From: Porticoccaceae bacterium UBA1989
GTDB lineage: Bacteria > Pseudomonadota > Gammaproteobacteria > Pseudomonadales > Porticoccaceae
Reading direction: 5' to 3'
Assembly: GCA_002335945.1 (NCBI GenBank)
Contig: DDDD01000016.1
Coordinates: forward strand, 1-19,320
DNA length: 19,320 bases
Program-made: the position numbers and the translations under genes
Shown here: positions 1 to 7,058 of the stretch, piece by piece
Layout: every line of letters starts with the position of its first letter
Position numbering within the stretch: the first letter of the stretch is position 1
Notes under the pieces: generated by a model
Seen by the model: only the letters and a program-made list of their open reading frames with translations
The model's database searches: none
Told to the model about the DNA's origin: nothing

Positions 1-342
1 GGCAACCACTTTGGCGCTGATAGGAACGCGTATGGAACGTACGCGACGATCTTGGCGAGCATAGCCAAAATAGGGAACAACTGCAGTAATACGTGCGGCA
101 GATGCGCGACGCAATGCGTCAATCATCAATACCAGTTCCATGAGGTGTCTGTTGGTCGGTGCGCAGGTAGGCTGCACTACAAACACATCGTGTCCGCGAA
201 CGTTTTCGCGAATTTCGATGTTGATTTCACCGTCCGAAAATAATGATACCAATGCATCACCGAGTGGAATCCCCAAGGTGCGAGCGATTTCATTTGCCAG
301 TTCCGGGTTTGCGTTTCCGGAGAAGACCATCAATCTTGCCAC
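1..342 (-). CDS. prs: Ribose-phosphate pyrophosphokinase, N-terminal part (runs off the window edge)
   Basis: Prs transfers pyrophosphate from ATP to ribose 5-phosphate, making PRPP for nucleotide, histidine and NAD synthesis in the cytoplasm. The visible 114 residues match the family's N-terminus: MVFSGNANPEL near the start, then the FSDGEI, ENVRGHDVFVVQPT, CAPTNRHLMEL and PYFGYARQDR blocks. The last holds conserved ATP-binding residues. I chose a GTG start at 342 because it gives the short leader before MVFSGNANP seen in Pseudomonas Prs, and an AGGA lies 8 bases upstream (351-354). An ATG at 363 would add seven residues but has no Shine-Dalgarno sequence and sits only 10 bases from the tRNA 3' end. 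The gene is last in the visible lbcA-lolB-ispE-tRNA-Gln-prs cluster. The identity is secure; the start is a judgement. Confidence 0.96.
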   Translation of the reverse strand, partial: MARLMVFSGNANPELANEIARTLGIPLGDALVSLFSDGEINIEIRENVRGHDVFVVQPTCAPTNRHLMELVLMIDALRRASAARITAVVPYFGYARQDRRVRSIRVPISAKVVA

Positions 343-350
343 GTCATTTT

Positions 351-354
351 TCCT
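351..354 (-). promoter_or_regulatory. Shine-Dalgarno AGGA that supports the GTG start of prs
   Basis: AGGA on the minus strand lies 8 bases before the GTG at 342. It falls inside the extension that would be coding if the ATG at 363 were used. No such motif precedes that ATG. Together with the family's usual N-terminal length this favours the GTG start. Confidence 0.5.
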
Positions 355-373
355 GGTATTCATAATATAGATA

Positions 374-448
374 TGGCTGGGGCGGGAGGATTCGAACCTC
401 CGGTGCCGGGATCAAAACCCGGTGCCTTAACCACTTGGCCACGCCCCA
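374..448 (-). tRNA. tRNA-Gln (anticodon UUG)
   Basis: A complete 75-nt cloverleaf with encoded CCA is visible on the minus strand. The 7-bp acceptor stem is TGGGGCG paired with CGCCCCA, followed by discriminator G and CCA. The anticodon stem is CCGGG/CCCGG with loop TTTTGAT, giving anticodon TTG, which reads CAA and probably CAG. The T arm has GGAGG-TTCGAAT-CCTCC. The U1-A72 pair and G73 are typical of bacterial tRNA-Gln. The first 22 nt of the tRNA overlap the last codons and stop of ispE, and the CCA ends only 31 bases before the favoured prs start. It is probably made from the same transcript as its neighbours and released by RNase P and other tRNA-processing nucleases. Confidence 0.97.
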
Positions 449-1293
449 GTAAAAAGTTTTCCCATTTGCCGATGCAGTGAGGAGCTATTTGCCCCTCGCG
501 CTATAAATGCATTCCAATGGTTTGGAACCTTGTCAAGAGCTTGTTGCGCCTCGGTTTGGTTTTCAAAGCCACTAAATACGCTAGCACCAGTTCCTGTCAT
601 CAGTGGGCTGTTGTAATCTCCGAGCCAATCCAACGCTTCTTTCACTGCTGGATAGAGCTTTTCAACCACAGACTGGCAGTCATTCCTATACTGCTCCCCT
701 GAGAGGGCGCGTATTTTGATCGGAGAAGAGTTCCTTGTCAATTGAGGATGTGAAAAAATTTCACCTGTCGACACCTGACATTCTGGGGTAATCACCAGAT
801 ACCATTGTTCTGGTATCTCCATGGGGGTTAAAAGTTCGCCAATTCCCTCGGCAAAGGCGCTGTTGCCATGGACAAAAACCGGTACATCCGCACCCAGTTC
901 ACAGCCCGCATCTGCCAGCTCAGTCAGCGACAGGCCGCATTCCCAAAGGGTATTGAGGCCAACCAGTGCTGTTGCTGCATTGCTGCTTCCGCCGCCCAGA
1001 CCGGCGCCCATAGGCAGTACCTTGTTTAACACAATATCGCAGCCCCTGGTGCCAGCGGTTTTTTGCTGTAACAGGCGGGCGGCTCGAACAATTAAATTAT
1101 CTTCGGCTAAAACACCCTCAATTTGCGGGCTCAAATTGATTTGGCCGCTGTTATTCGGTGTAAATGTGAGCGTATCGCCAAAATCTAGCAGCTGAAAGAC
1201 TGTTTGCAGGTCGTGGTAGCCGTTATCTCGACGACCGGTGATATGCAAAAACAGATTTATTTTTGCTGGTGAGGGTAATGTAACTGAAGACAT
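427..1293 (-). CDS. ispE: 4-diphosphocytidyl-2-C-methyl-D-erythritol kinase
   Basis: IspE is a GHMP-family kinase that phosphorylates CDP-ME with ATP in the cytoplasm, the fourth step of the MEP isoprenoid pathway. The 288-residue protein has the family's normal length. Visible marks are PAKINLFLHITGRR at residues 9-22 (catalytic Lys11), the glycine-rich ATP loop GAGLGGGSSNAA at 96-107, and GADVPVF at 134-140 with the catalytic Asp136. The gene lies 17 bases after lolB in the same direction, so it is probably co-transcribed with it. The last residues (GAWPSG) and the TAA stop are encoded by the 5' part of the tRNA-Gln gene. An upstream ribosome site is weak. Only the tRNA overlap is unusual. 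Confidence 0.97.
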   Translation of the reverse strand: MSSVTLPSPAKINLFLHITGRRDNGYHDLQTVFQLLDFGDTLTFTPNNSGQINLSPQIEGVLAEDNLIVRAARLLQQKTAGTRGCDIVLNKVLPMGAGLGGGSSNAATALVGLNTLWECGLSLTELADAGCELGADVPVFVHGNSAFAEGIGELLTPMEIPEQWYLVITPECQVSTGEIFSHPQLTRNSSPIKIRALSGEQYRNDCQSVVEKLYPAVKEALDWLGDYNSPLMTGTGASVFSGFENQTEAQQALDKVPNHWNAFIARGANSSSLHRQMGKLFTGAWPSG

Positions 1294-1310
1294 GTTGTTT
1301 CGACCGCTGG

Positions 1311-1907
1311 CTATTTTTCTGGGAAGCTCCAGCGGGATATTAACAGCTTAAAGGAGTGGTCCCCAAGCTGGCCGACAATTTTTCCCGGGAGATTGCCATC
1401 GGCGGTTAAATTGTAGCGTGAAAACACCAGCTGCCAGCCGGCCTGATTAAAGCCTGCGGCTGCACCATCGGCAGTAGTCACCAAGTTAGTCGCGGGGTTT
1501 TTGCTGGGAGAGGGTAGCCCTCGTGCCCACCAGTTGAGTGCATCCACAGGAATGGGTAGGCCAGTCAGCCTCAATGCCAGCTGTTCGGGTAGGTCGATGT
1601 ACGTTTGATTATCTGAGTAAAGCTGTGCACTAGCCGCGTCGCCGCTAATAATGGCACTACCAGCACCAAAGGGGCCGCTGAGGGAAAGCTGGTACTGCTG
1701 TTGGTTTTGCGACCAGTTGAGGTTGGCGCTACCACCCTGACTCTCAGACTTAAAGCCTAATTTCCCTTGAACCTGCCACTGATCTAGCGCTGCTATTTTT
1801 GCGCTATGTTGTTGCCAGCTGCCTGAGGTTCCAGGGAACTGTGGTTGAGAGCTACAGCCAGCCAGAAAAAATATCAGAGCAGCCATACTGTATCGAGCAA
1901 CTATCAT
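1311..1907 (-). CDS. lolB: Outer-membrane lipoprotein receptor LolB
   Basis: LolB takes lipoproteins from the periplasmic carrier LolA and inserts them in the inner leaflet of the outer membrane. The 198-residue product begins with a short lipoprotein signal ending in FFLAGC (Cys18), followed by Ser-Ser, so it lacks the inner-membrane retention Asp at +2. The mature part has LolB features: DQWQVQGKLGFKS, an NWSQ strand and SGPFGAGSAIISGD. A central LPIPVDALNWWARGLP stretch and a C-terminal PGKIVG segment are also LolB-like. The ATG overlaps the stop of the upstream TPR gene (ATGA at 1904-1907), and a GGAG about 8 bases upstream lies inside that gene, indicating translational coupling. The position between the TPR gene and ispE matches Pseudomonas. 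Confidence 0.95.
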   Translation of the reverse strand: MIVARYSMAALIFFLAGCSSQPQFPGTSGSWQQHSAKIAALDQWQVQGKLGFKSESQGGSANLNWSQNQQQYQLSLSGPFGAGSAIISGDAASAQLYSDNQTYIDLPEQLALRLTGLPIPVDALNWWARGLPSPSKNPATNLVTTADGAAAGFNQAGWQLVFSRYNLTADGNLPGKIVGQLGDHSFKLLISRWSFPEK

Positions 1908-3697
1908 TGCTGTGGCTCCGAGCTCTCAGGATTAAGGGGTTCTAGTTCTAACTCTGCACCAAGACGTTGCATGGTGCTTACAATGGTTTTATGGCCCGGT
2001 GCCTGCTCAAGGCTTTTAGTCCAGGTCAGGATGGCGCTCTCTTTATCGCCCAGCGCCCATTGCACCTCGCCCAGATGTGCGGCAATTTCAGGATCCGGCA
2101 TAATCCCCATGGCTTTGGTTAGATGTCCGAGGGCCTTCTCCAGCTCGCCCATCTGAAAGAGCACCCAGCCCATACTATCTATCGTGGCAGGATCACCCGG
2201 ATTAAGCAGATAGGCGCGTTTGATTAATGCATGGGCCTCGTCGCGGCGGTCGGTATGCACAATCATCGTGTATCCGAGGGCATTGAGCGCCGTGGCGTTG
2301 TTTTGGTCCAAAGCAATGAGTGCGCGGAGGTCTTGCTCGGCTAGGGCGAAGTTATCTTGCTGCTCGGCAACCATTGATCGGGCATAGAGTAGCTGGGTAT
2401 CGTTGGGGAAGGCGCTGAGTCCGTCAGTGAGAATCGACAGGGCCTGATCTGGTTGCTTGGCGCTAATCAACAGGTTGGATTCAATCTGAAACAGTCCCAC
2501 TGCCTGAGAGGGCTGTTCAATACGCAGGCGCTGCAGATATTGCCGTGCTGCGGTGACATTATTATGGGTGGCGAGCAAGACAGTAAGCCTTGAGGCCGCT
2601 GCCAGATAGTTACGACCAAAGCGCACCTGACGATAATGACCCAACGCGGCGGATACATTGCCCTGCCGATCGGCAATGCTACCTAAGTGGTAATGGGCAT
2701 CGGCACTCAGGCTGGGTTTACCGGCCGCCTCTTTAAAAAGCGCAACGGCCTGCTCGATCTGCCCCTGATTGAGCTGCAGCAGAGCGAGGAGGAAGTTGAC
2801 CTCCTGATCTTTGGGGTCCTGGCTACGCAAAATTTCAAATTGTGAAATGGCCAGATTGCGGTCAGTGATGGTTAAAAATCGCGCATATTGCAGGCGTAAC
2901 TTGCGGTCGTCTGGCTTGCGCTTGAGGCTGTCTTCAATTAGCAGTACCGCTTCATCAATACGGTTTAATTGATGTAATACTTGGGCTAACAGCAGTAAAC
3001 CCCTCTGATCATCCGGTGTAGCGACTAAAAATTCCTTTGCTAAACGCTCAGACTCTGCGAGTTGGGCGCTGTCTCTGTGCAGGATAGCCCTTGCTAAAAG
3101 AACAGAGGCCTGTTTTTCTGGCGGCAATTGAAGTTGCTGGTAGGCGGCGATAAGCGCTGAGATCAGAGCGCTTTTTTCGTCATGGTTTATCTCTTTATAG
3201 GTGGCTCCTTCATAAATAGAGGTCACCGCCAAAAAGGCCTCTAAATCATCATAGTTTTGGTACAGCCAGCTCGCATAGGTGAGGGCGTTGATCGCATCGC
3301 CCTCTATGGCATAGGCCTGCAATGCGGCACTCTGTGACTGCGGGTTTTCTGAGTCAATCTCGACCCAGAGCAGTGCCATCTCAAGGCTGGCTTCATGATC
3401 GCGAAGATGACTGGCGACACGACTGGCCATTTCAACAATCCCAGCATCCCGAGTTTGGCGAGCCTGCTGTAGATACTTGGGCAAGGCTATATCGAACTGA
3501 CTGCGGGTCAGGGCTATATCGCCTACTAGCAAGTCATAGAGGGTATCAATGGCAAAGGGGGTTGCCGGAAGTTCTGCTGTTTCAGTAACCTCTGGATCTG
3601 TCGTGGCAGCGGTTTTTCCAACGCCCTGAGGCGCAGTGGCGCAACCGGCCACAAGCAGATAGAGGGTAATAACAGCACAGAGATGGAGTTTTTTCAT
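1904..3697 (-). CDS. TPR-rich outer-membrane lipoprotein, LbcA-like
   Basis: The 597-residue protein starts with a lipoprotein signal (MKKLHLC...LLVAGC, Cys19; Ala at +2 predicts the outer membrane). It is then almost entirely alpha-helical TPR repeats. Clear units include QRGLLLLAQVLHQLNRIDEA, QEVNFLLALLQLNQGQIEQA, ADAHYHLGSIADRQGNVSAA, ATALNALGYTMIVHTDRRDEA and ATIDSMGWVLFQMGELEKA. Size and position directly upstream of lolB and divergent from hemA match P. aeruginosa PA4667 (LbcA). That lipoprotein binds the periplasmic protease CtpA and helps it degrade peptidoglycan cross-link hydrolases. The family and location are read from the sequence; the CtpA partnership is inferred from synteny and no ctpA lies in this window. 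The gene probably heads the lbcA-lolB-ispE-tRNA-prs transcript. I see no convincing promoter or Shine-Dalgarno site in the 171 bp between it and hemA. Confidence 0.85.
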   Translation of the reverse strand: MKKLHLCAVITLYLLVAGCATAPQGVGKTAATTDPEVTETAELPATPFAIDTLYDLLVGDIALTRSQFDIALPKYLQQARQTRDAGIVEMASRVASHLRDHEASLEMALLWVEIDSENPQSQSAALQAYAIEGDAINALTYASWLYQNYDDLEAFLAVTSIYEGATYKEINHDEKSALISALIAAYQQLQLPPEKQASVLLARAILHRDSAQLAESERLAKEFLVATPDDQRGLLLLAQVLHQLNRIDEAVLLIEDSLKRKPDDRKLRLQYARFLTITDRNLAISQFEILRSQDPKDQEVNFLLALLQLNQGQIEQAVALFKEAAGKPSLSADAHYHLGSIADRQGNVSAALGHYRQVRFGRNYLAAASRLTVLLATHNNVTAARQYLQRLRIEQPSQAVGLFQIESNLLISAKQPDQALSILTDGLSAFPNDTQLLYARSMVAEQQDNFALAEQDLRALIALDQNNATALNALGYTMIVHTDRRDEAHALIKRAYLLNPGDPATIDSMGWVLFQMGELEKALGHLTKAMGIMPDPEIAAHLGEVQWALGDKESAILTWTKSLEQAPGHKTIVSTMQRLGAELELEPLNPESSEPQQ

Positions 3698-3868
3698 AGA
3701 TTCATTTTCAAGGATGTCGAAACTTAAGACAACTACTAAGCATAAAGTTTAGTTGTGGGGGGTGGTTTAGTACAAATCATTTTTCCTTGATGCTCCATCG
3801 TGCGCCAGACTCGTGTAAAATCTCGGGCTGATAGTAATGGGTATTTATTAAGGTAGCTTTTAGGCGCT

Positions 3869-5122
3869 ATGGGCATTCTGGCATTCGGTATTAATCATAA
3901 ATCAGCCTCGGTAGATCTCCGTGGGCAGATTGCCTTTGCGCCGGAAATAGTGGTTGAGTCACTGCAGAGTGCTCTAGTGACCATGAAAGCCGCAGAGATT
4001 GCACTGCTATCAACCTGTAATCGCACCGAAATTTACCTTCAGGGCGACGTCAGCGACGAGCAGTTATTAGCTTGGCTGGCAGGGGCCAAAGGATTGGAGG
4101 TTGAAGCGCTGCAAACCTGCTATTACTGCCATCGGGATGAACAGGCCATTCGCCATATGATGCGTGTTGCCAGTGGATTGGATTCATTGGTGTTGGGAGA
4201 GCCGCAGATTTTTGGGCAGATTAAATCAGCCTATTCCGTAGGCCGCGAAGCAAACACTGTATCGACTTTCCTTAATCAAGCTTTTCAGCAGGCATTTTCG
4301 GCTGCCAAACGGGTGCGATCCGAAACCGCCATTGGCCAGAACCCAGTTTCTGTTGCCTATGCCTCGGTGAGTTTGGCCGAGCAAATTTTTTCCGACCTCG
4401 GCAGTGCTCATGCATTATTAATTGGTGCAGGGGAAACCATTGAACTGGTAGCCCGGCATTTACAGGAAAAAAATATTGGTCAGCTTACCGTCGCTAACCG
4501 GACGTTAATCCGCGCCCAGGAACTGGCTGCAGATTTTTCGGCAGAGGCTATTTTACTGTCGGATATTCCCGATTATCTTCATAAAGCCGATATCGTCATC
4601 TCCTCAACTGCCAGCCAGTTGCCGATACTGGGCAAGGGTGCGGTTGAGTCTGCACTCAAGTTGCGCAAACACAAACCCATATTTATGGTCGACATTGCGG
4701 TTCCCCGAGATATTGAGCCAGAGGTGGAAGAGCTTGCGGATGTCTATCTCTACACCGTGGATGACCTTGAAGAAGTGATTCAGGACAATATGCGCGCCCG
4801 ACAAACCGCCGCAGATCTGGGTCAGGAAATTATTGATCAAGAAGTTGTATCCTGGGTCAAACAACAGCGTGCCCTGGCCGCAGTCGATACCATTAAAGCC
4901 TTTCGTGATAGCGTAGAAAGTATTCGCGATGGTGAAGTAGAAAAAGCACTTAGTGCTTTGGAGCGGGGTTTGGATTCCGTTGATGTGATTAATACTCTGG
5001 CGCGCAATCTCACCAATAAACTGCTGCACAAACCCACCACAAAATTAAAACAGGCCAGCGAAGAAGGGCGTGATGACACTATTCATGTCACCCATGAGCT
5101 GTTTGATTTAAATAAAAAGTAA
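3869..5122 (+). CDS. hemA: Glutamyl-tRNA reductase
   Basis: HemA reduces glutamyl-tRNA(Glu) with NADPH to glutamate-1-semialdehyde, the committed step of C5-pathway heme and tetrapyrrole synthesis. The 417-residue length is normal. Residues LSTCNRTE at 47-54 carry the catalytic Cys50. GLDSLVLGEPQIFGQIKSAY (103-122) is the conserved substrate-site block. ALLIGAGET (182-190) starts the NADPH-binding Rossmann fold, followed by ANRT. The helical C-terminal dimerisation domain ends with KLLHKPTTKLK. The N-terminus MGILAFGINHKSA matches the family, which supports the ATG. It leads hemA-prfA-prmC (gaps of 12 and 4 bases) and diverges from the LbcA-like gene. A TAAAAT at 3816 could be a -10 element but has no -35 at a proper distance. 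Confidence 0.98.
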   Translation: MGILAFGINHKSASVDLRGQIAFAPEIVVESLQSALVTMKAAEIALLSTCNRTEIYLQGDVSDEQLLAWLAGAKGLEVEALQTCYYCHRDEQAIRHMMRVASGLDSLVLGEPQIFGQIKSAYSVGREANTVSTFLNQAFQQAFSAAKRVRSETAIGQNPVSVAYASVSLAEQIFSDLGSAHALLIGAGETIELVARHLQEKNIGQLTVANRTLIRAQELAADFSAEAILLSDIPDYLHKADIVISSTASQLPILGKGAVESALKLRKHKPIFMVDIAVPRDIEPEVEELADVYLYTVDDLEEVIQDNMRARQTAADLGQEIIDQEVVSWVKQQRALAAVDTIKAFRDSVESIRDGEVEKALSALERGLDSVDVINTLARNLTNKLLHKPTTKLKQASEEGRDDTIHVTHELFDLNKK

Positions 5123-5134
5123 CCAAGGTTCCGA

Positions 5135-6217
5135 ATGAAATCATCAATACTGGCCAAGCTGGATCACCTCGCCGAACGCTACGAAGAAGTCGGCGCGCTA
5201 CTGAGTGACCCGGAAATTATTGGTGATCAAAATAAATATCGAGAGCTCTCAAAAGAGTATGCCGAGCTGGAGCCCGTGGTTAAGTGCTACCAGAGCTTTC
5301 AGGAAGTGGTTAACAATATTGAAGAAGCCAAGCTGCTGCTAAAGGACTCTGACCCCGATATGCGCGAGATGGCCCAGGAAGAATTTAAAGCCGGTGAAGC
5401 GCAGCAAGAGGTACTTGAGGCGGATCTTCAAAAACTATTACTGCCCAAAGACCCCAATGATGAGAAAAATGTTTTCTTGGAAATTCGCGCCGGTACCGGT
5501 GGCGATGAAGCCGCTATTTTCTCGGGTGATCTATTTCGCATGTACAGCAAGTTTGCTGAAACCCAGCGTTGGAAAATAGAAATTATTAGCGAAAACCGGG
5601 GTGACCATGGTGGTTATAAAGAAATAATTGCACGGATTGTGGGTACGGGGGTGTATTCAAAACTCAAATTTGAATCCGGTGCTCACCGCGTACAACGCGT
5701 GCCCGAAACCGAGTCACAGGGCCGAGTTCATACCTCTGCCTGTACGGTTGCCATTATGGCCGAGGCAGATGAAAAAGATGCCATCGAAATTAATAAAGGC
5801 GATCTGCGGGTAGACACCTTTCGTGCTTCCGGCTCCGGTGGTCAGCACGTTAACAAAACCGATTCTGCTATTCGTTTAACCCATCTGCCCTCGGGCTTGG
5901 TAGTGGAATGTCAGGACGAGCGTTCGCAACATAAGAACCGTGCCAAGGCGATGTCGGTATTGCAGGCGCGATTGACCGCAGTGCAGGATGAAGCTGTTGC
6001 CAAAGAACAGTCTGACCAGCGCAAGAGTTTGGTTGGCAGCGGCGATCGCTCGGAGCGTATTCGCACCTATAACTTTCCTCAGGGGCGGGTGACAGACCAT
6101 CGTATTAACCTCACCCTGTACAAACTCGCAGAGGTGATGGAAGGTTCATTAACCGATGTGGTTCAGCCTCTGGTGAGCGAGTTTCAGGCCGAGCAGCTAG
6201 CGACACTCGCAGACTAA
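5135..6217 (+). CDS. prfA: Peptide chain release factor 1 (RF1)
   Basis: RF1 recognises UAA and UAG in the ribosomal A site and triggers hydrolysis of peptidyl-tRNA. The 360-residue protein has the usual length. An N-terminal helical domain is followed by EIRAGTGGDEAAIF (116-129). The stop-codon-reading PxT tripeptide is present as Pro-Glu-Thr at 190-192 (VQRVPETESQGR; Pro-Ala-Thr in E. coli). The catalytic GGQ sits at 235-237 in SGSGGQHVNKTDSAIR. The PxT motif distinguishes RF1 from RF2, which has SPF. The start has AAGG about 7 bases upstream. The next gene, prmC, encodes the methyltransferase for Gln237, so enzyme and substrate are made together. Confidence 0.98.
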   Translation: MKSSILAKLDHLAERYEEVGALLSDPEIIGDQNKYRELSKEYAELEPVVKCYQSFQEVVNNIEEAKLLLKDSDPDMREMAQEEFKAGEAQQEVLEADLQKLLLPKDPNDEKNVFLEIRAGTGGDEAAIFSGDLFRMYSKFAETQRWKIEIISENRGDHGGYKEIIARIVGTGVYSKLKFESGAHRVQRVPETESQGRVHTSACTVAIMAEADEKDAIEINKGDLRVDTFRASGSGGQHVNKTDSAIRLTHLPSGLVVECQDERSQHKNRAKAMSVLQARLTAVQDEAVAKEQSDQRKSLVGSGDRSERIRTYNFPQGRVTDHRINLTLYKLAEVMEGSLTDVVQPLVSEFQAEQLATLAD

Positions 6218-6221
6218 GTCA

Positions 6222-7058
6222 GTGACTATCTCTACATTGCTGCAGCGCAGTGCTGAGCTTACTGATAGCGACAGCGCATTATTGGATACAGAGCTGCTGC
6301 TATGCCATGCATTAGATGTGAGTCGCACCTACCTAAAAACCTGGCCAGATCGCGAGCCAACGCCAGAGCAACTCAGCCATTTTTCAGCGCTGTTTCAACG
6401 TCGATTATCAGGCGAACCCATCGCCTATATTTTGGGTTACCAAGGTTTTTGGAGCCTAGACCTTAAAGTCTCAGAACACACCTTAATTCCTCGCCCAGAA
6501 ACTGAATTGTTGGTAGAGGCTGCCCTCGAACTGCCATTGCCACCACAGAGTTCTGTGCTCGATCTGGGCACTGGCACCGGTGCTATTGCCCTAGCATTAG
6601 CCAGCGAGCGCAGTGACTGGAATATTACCGCCCTAGACTTTCAGCCTCAGGCCGTGGCCTTGGCGGAGGAAAATAGAGTCGCTCATAAACTAGATAACGT
6701 GCAGATACTTCAGAGCAATTGGTTCGCTACATTGCCTGCCGATAAATTTGATTTAATCCTTAGTAATCCACCCTATATTGAAAACAACGACCCACACCTG
6801 TCTCAGGGCGATGTGCGATTTGAGCCTGCCTCGGCACTGGTTTCTGGTGTTAAGGGGTTTGATGATTTGATAGTGGTCATTGGTGAAAGCGCAGGGTTTT
6901 TAAAATCCAATGGCTGGCTAATTGTTGAGCATGGCCATGATCAGGGCCATGGAGTCAGACAGCTATTTACTGAGACTGGGTTTACGGATGTTGAAACCCG
7001 CCGCGATTACAATCGCGTCGAACGAATTACGCTGGGATGCTTTTGCGGTAGCGAGTAG
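6222..7058 (+). CDS. prmC: Release factor glutamine N5-methyltransferase PrmC
   Basis: PrmC uses S-adenosylmethionine to methylate the GGQ glutamine of RF1 and RF2, raising termination efficiency. The 278-residue product shows the normal two-part design. A helical N-terminal substrate-docking domain (about 1-80) is followed by a class I methyltransferase. Key motifs are the linker TLIPRPETELLV (87-98), SAM loop DLGTGTG (114-120), ALDF as the motif II acidic strand, and the catalytic NPPY (182-185). It starts with GTG four bases after prfA, so translation is probably coupled. Its last 32 bp overlap the 3' end of the convergent MATE gene, leaving no room for an ordinary intergenic terminator. 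Confidence 0.97.
   Translation: MTISTLLQRSAELTDSDSALLDTELLLCHALDVSRTYLKTWPDREPTPEQLSHFSALFQRRLSGEPIAYILGYQGFWSLDLKVSEHTLIPRPETELLVEAALELPLPPQSSVLDLGTGTGAIALALASERSDWNITALDFQPQAVALAEENRVAHKLDNVQILQSNWFATLPADKFDLILSNPPYIENNDPHLSQGDVRFEPASALVSGVKGFDDLIVVIGESAGFLKSNGWLIVEHGHDQGHGVRQLFTETGFTDVETRRDYNRVERITLGCFCGSE

Noticed and set aside
517..1195. Plus-strand open frames opposite ispE
   Set aside because: They are antisense shadows of the conserved ispE frame, with no recognisable protein features.
3787..3821. hemA promoter from TTGATG and TAAAAT
   Set aside because: The spacer is 23 bases, too long for a sigma-70 promoter, and no alternative -35 fits.
4604..5029. Long open frame on the minus strand inside hemA
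   Set aside because: It lies opposite a clearly conserved gene, shows no family features and has no ribosome site.
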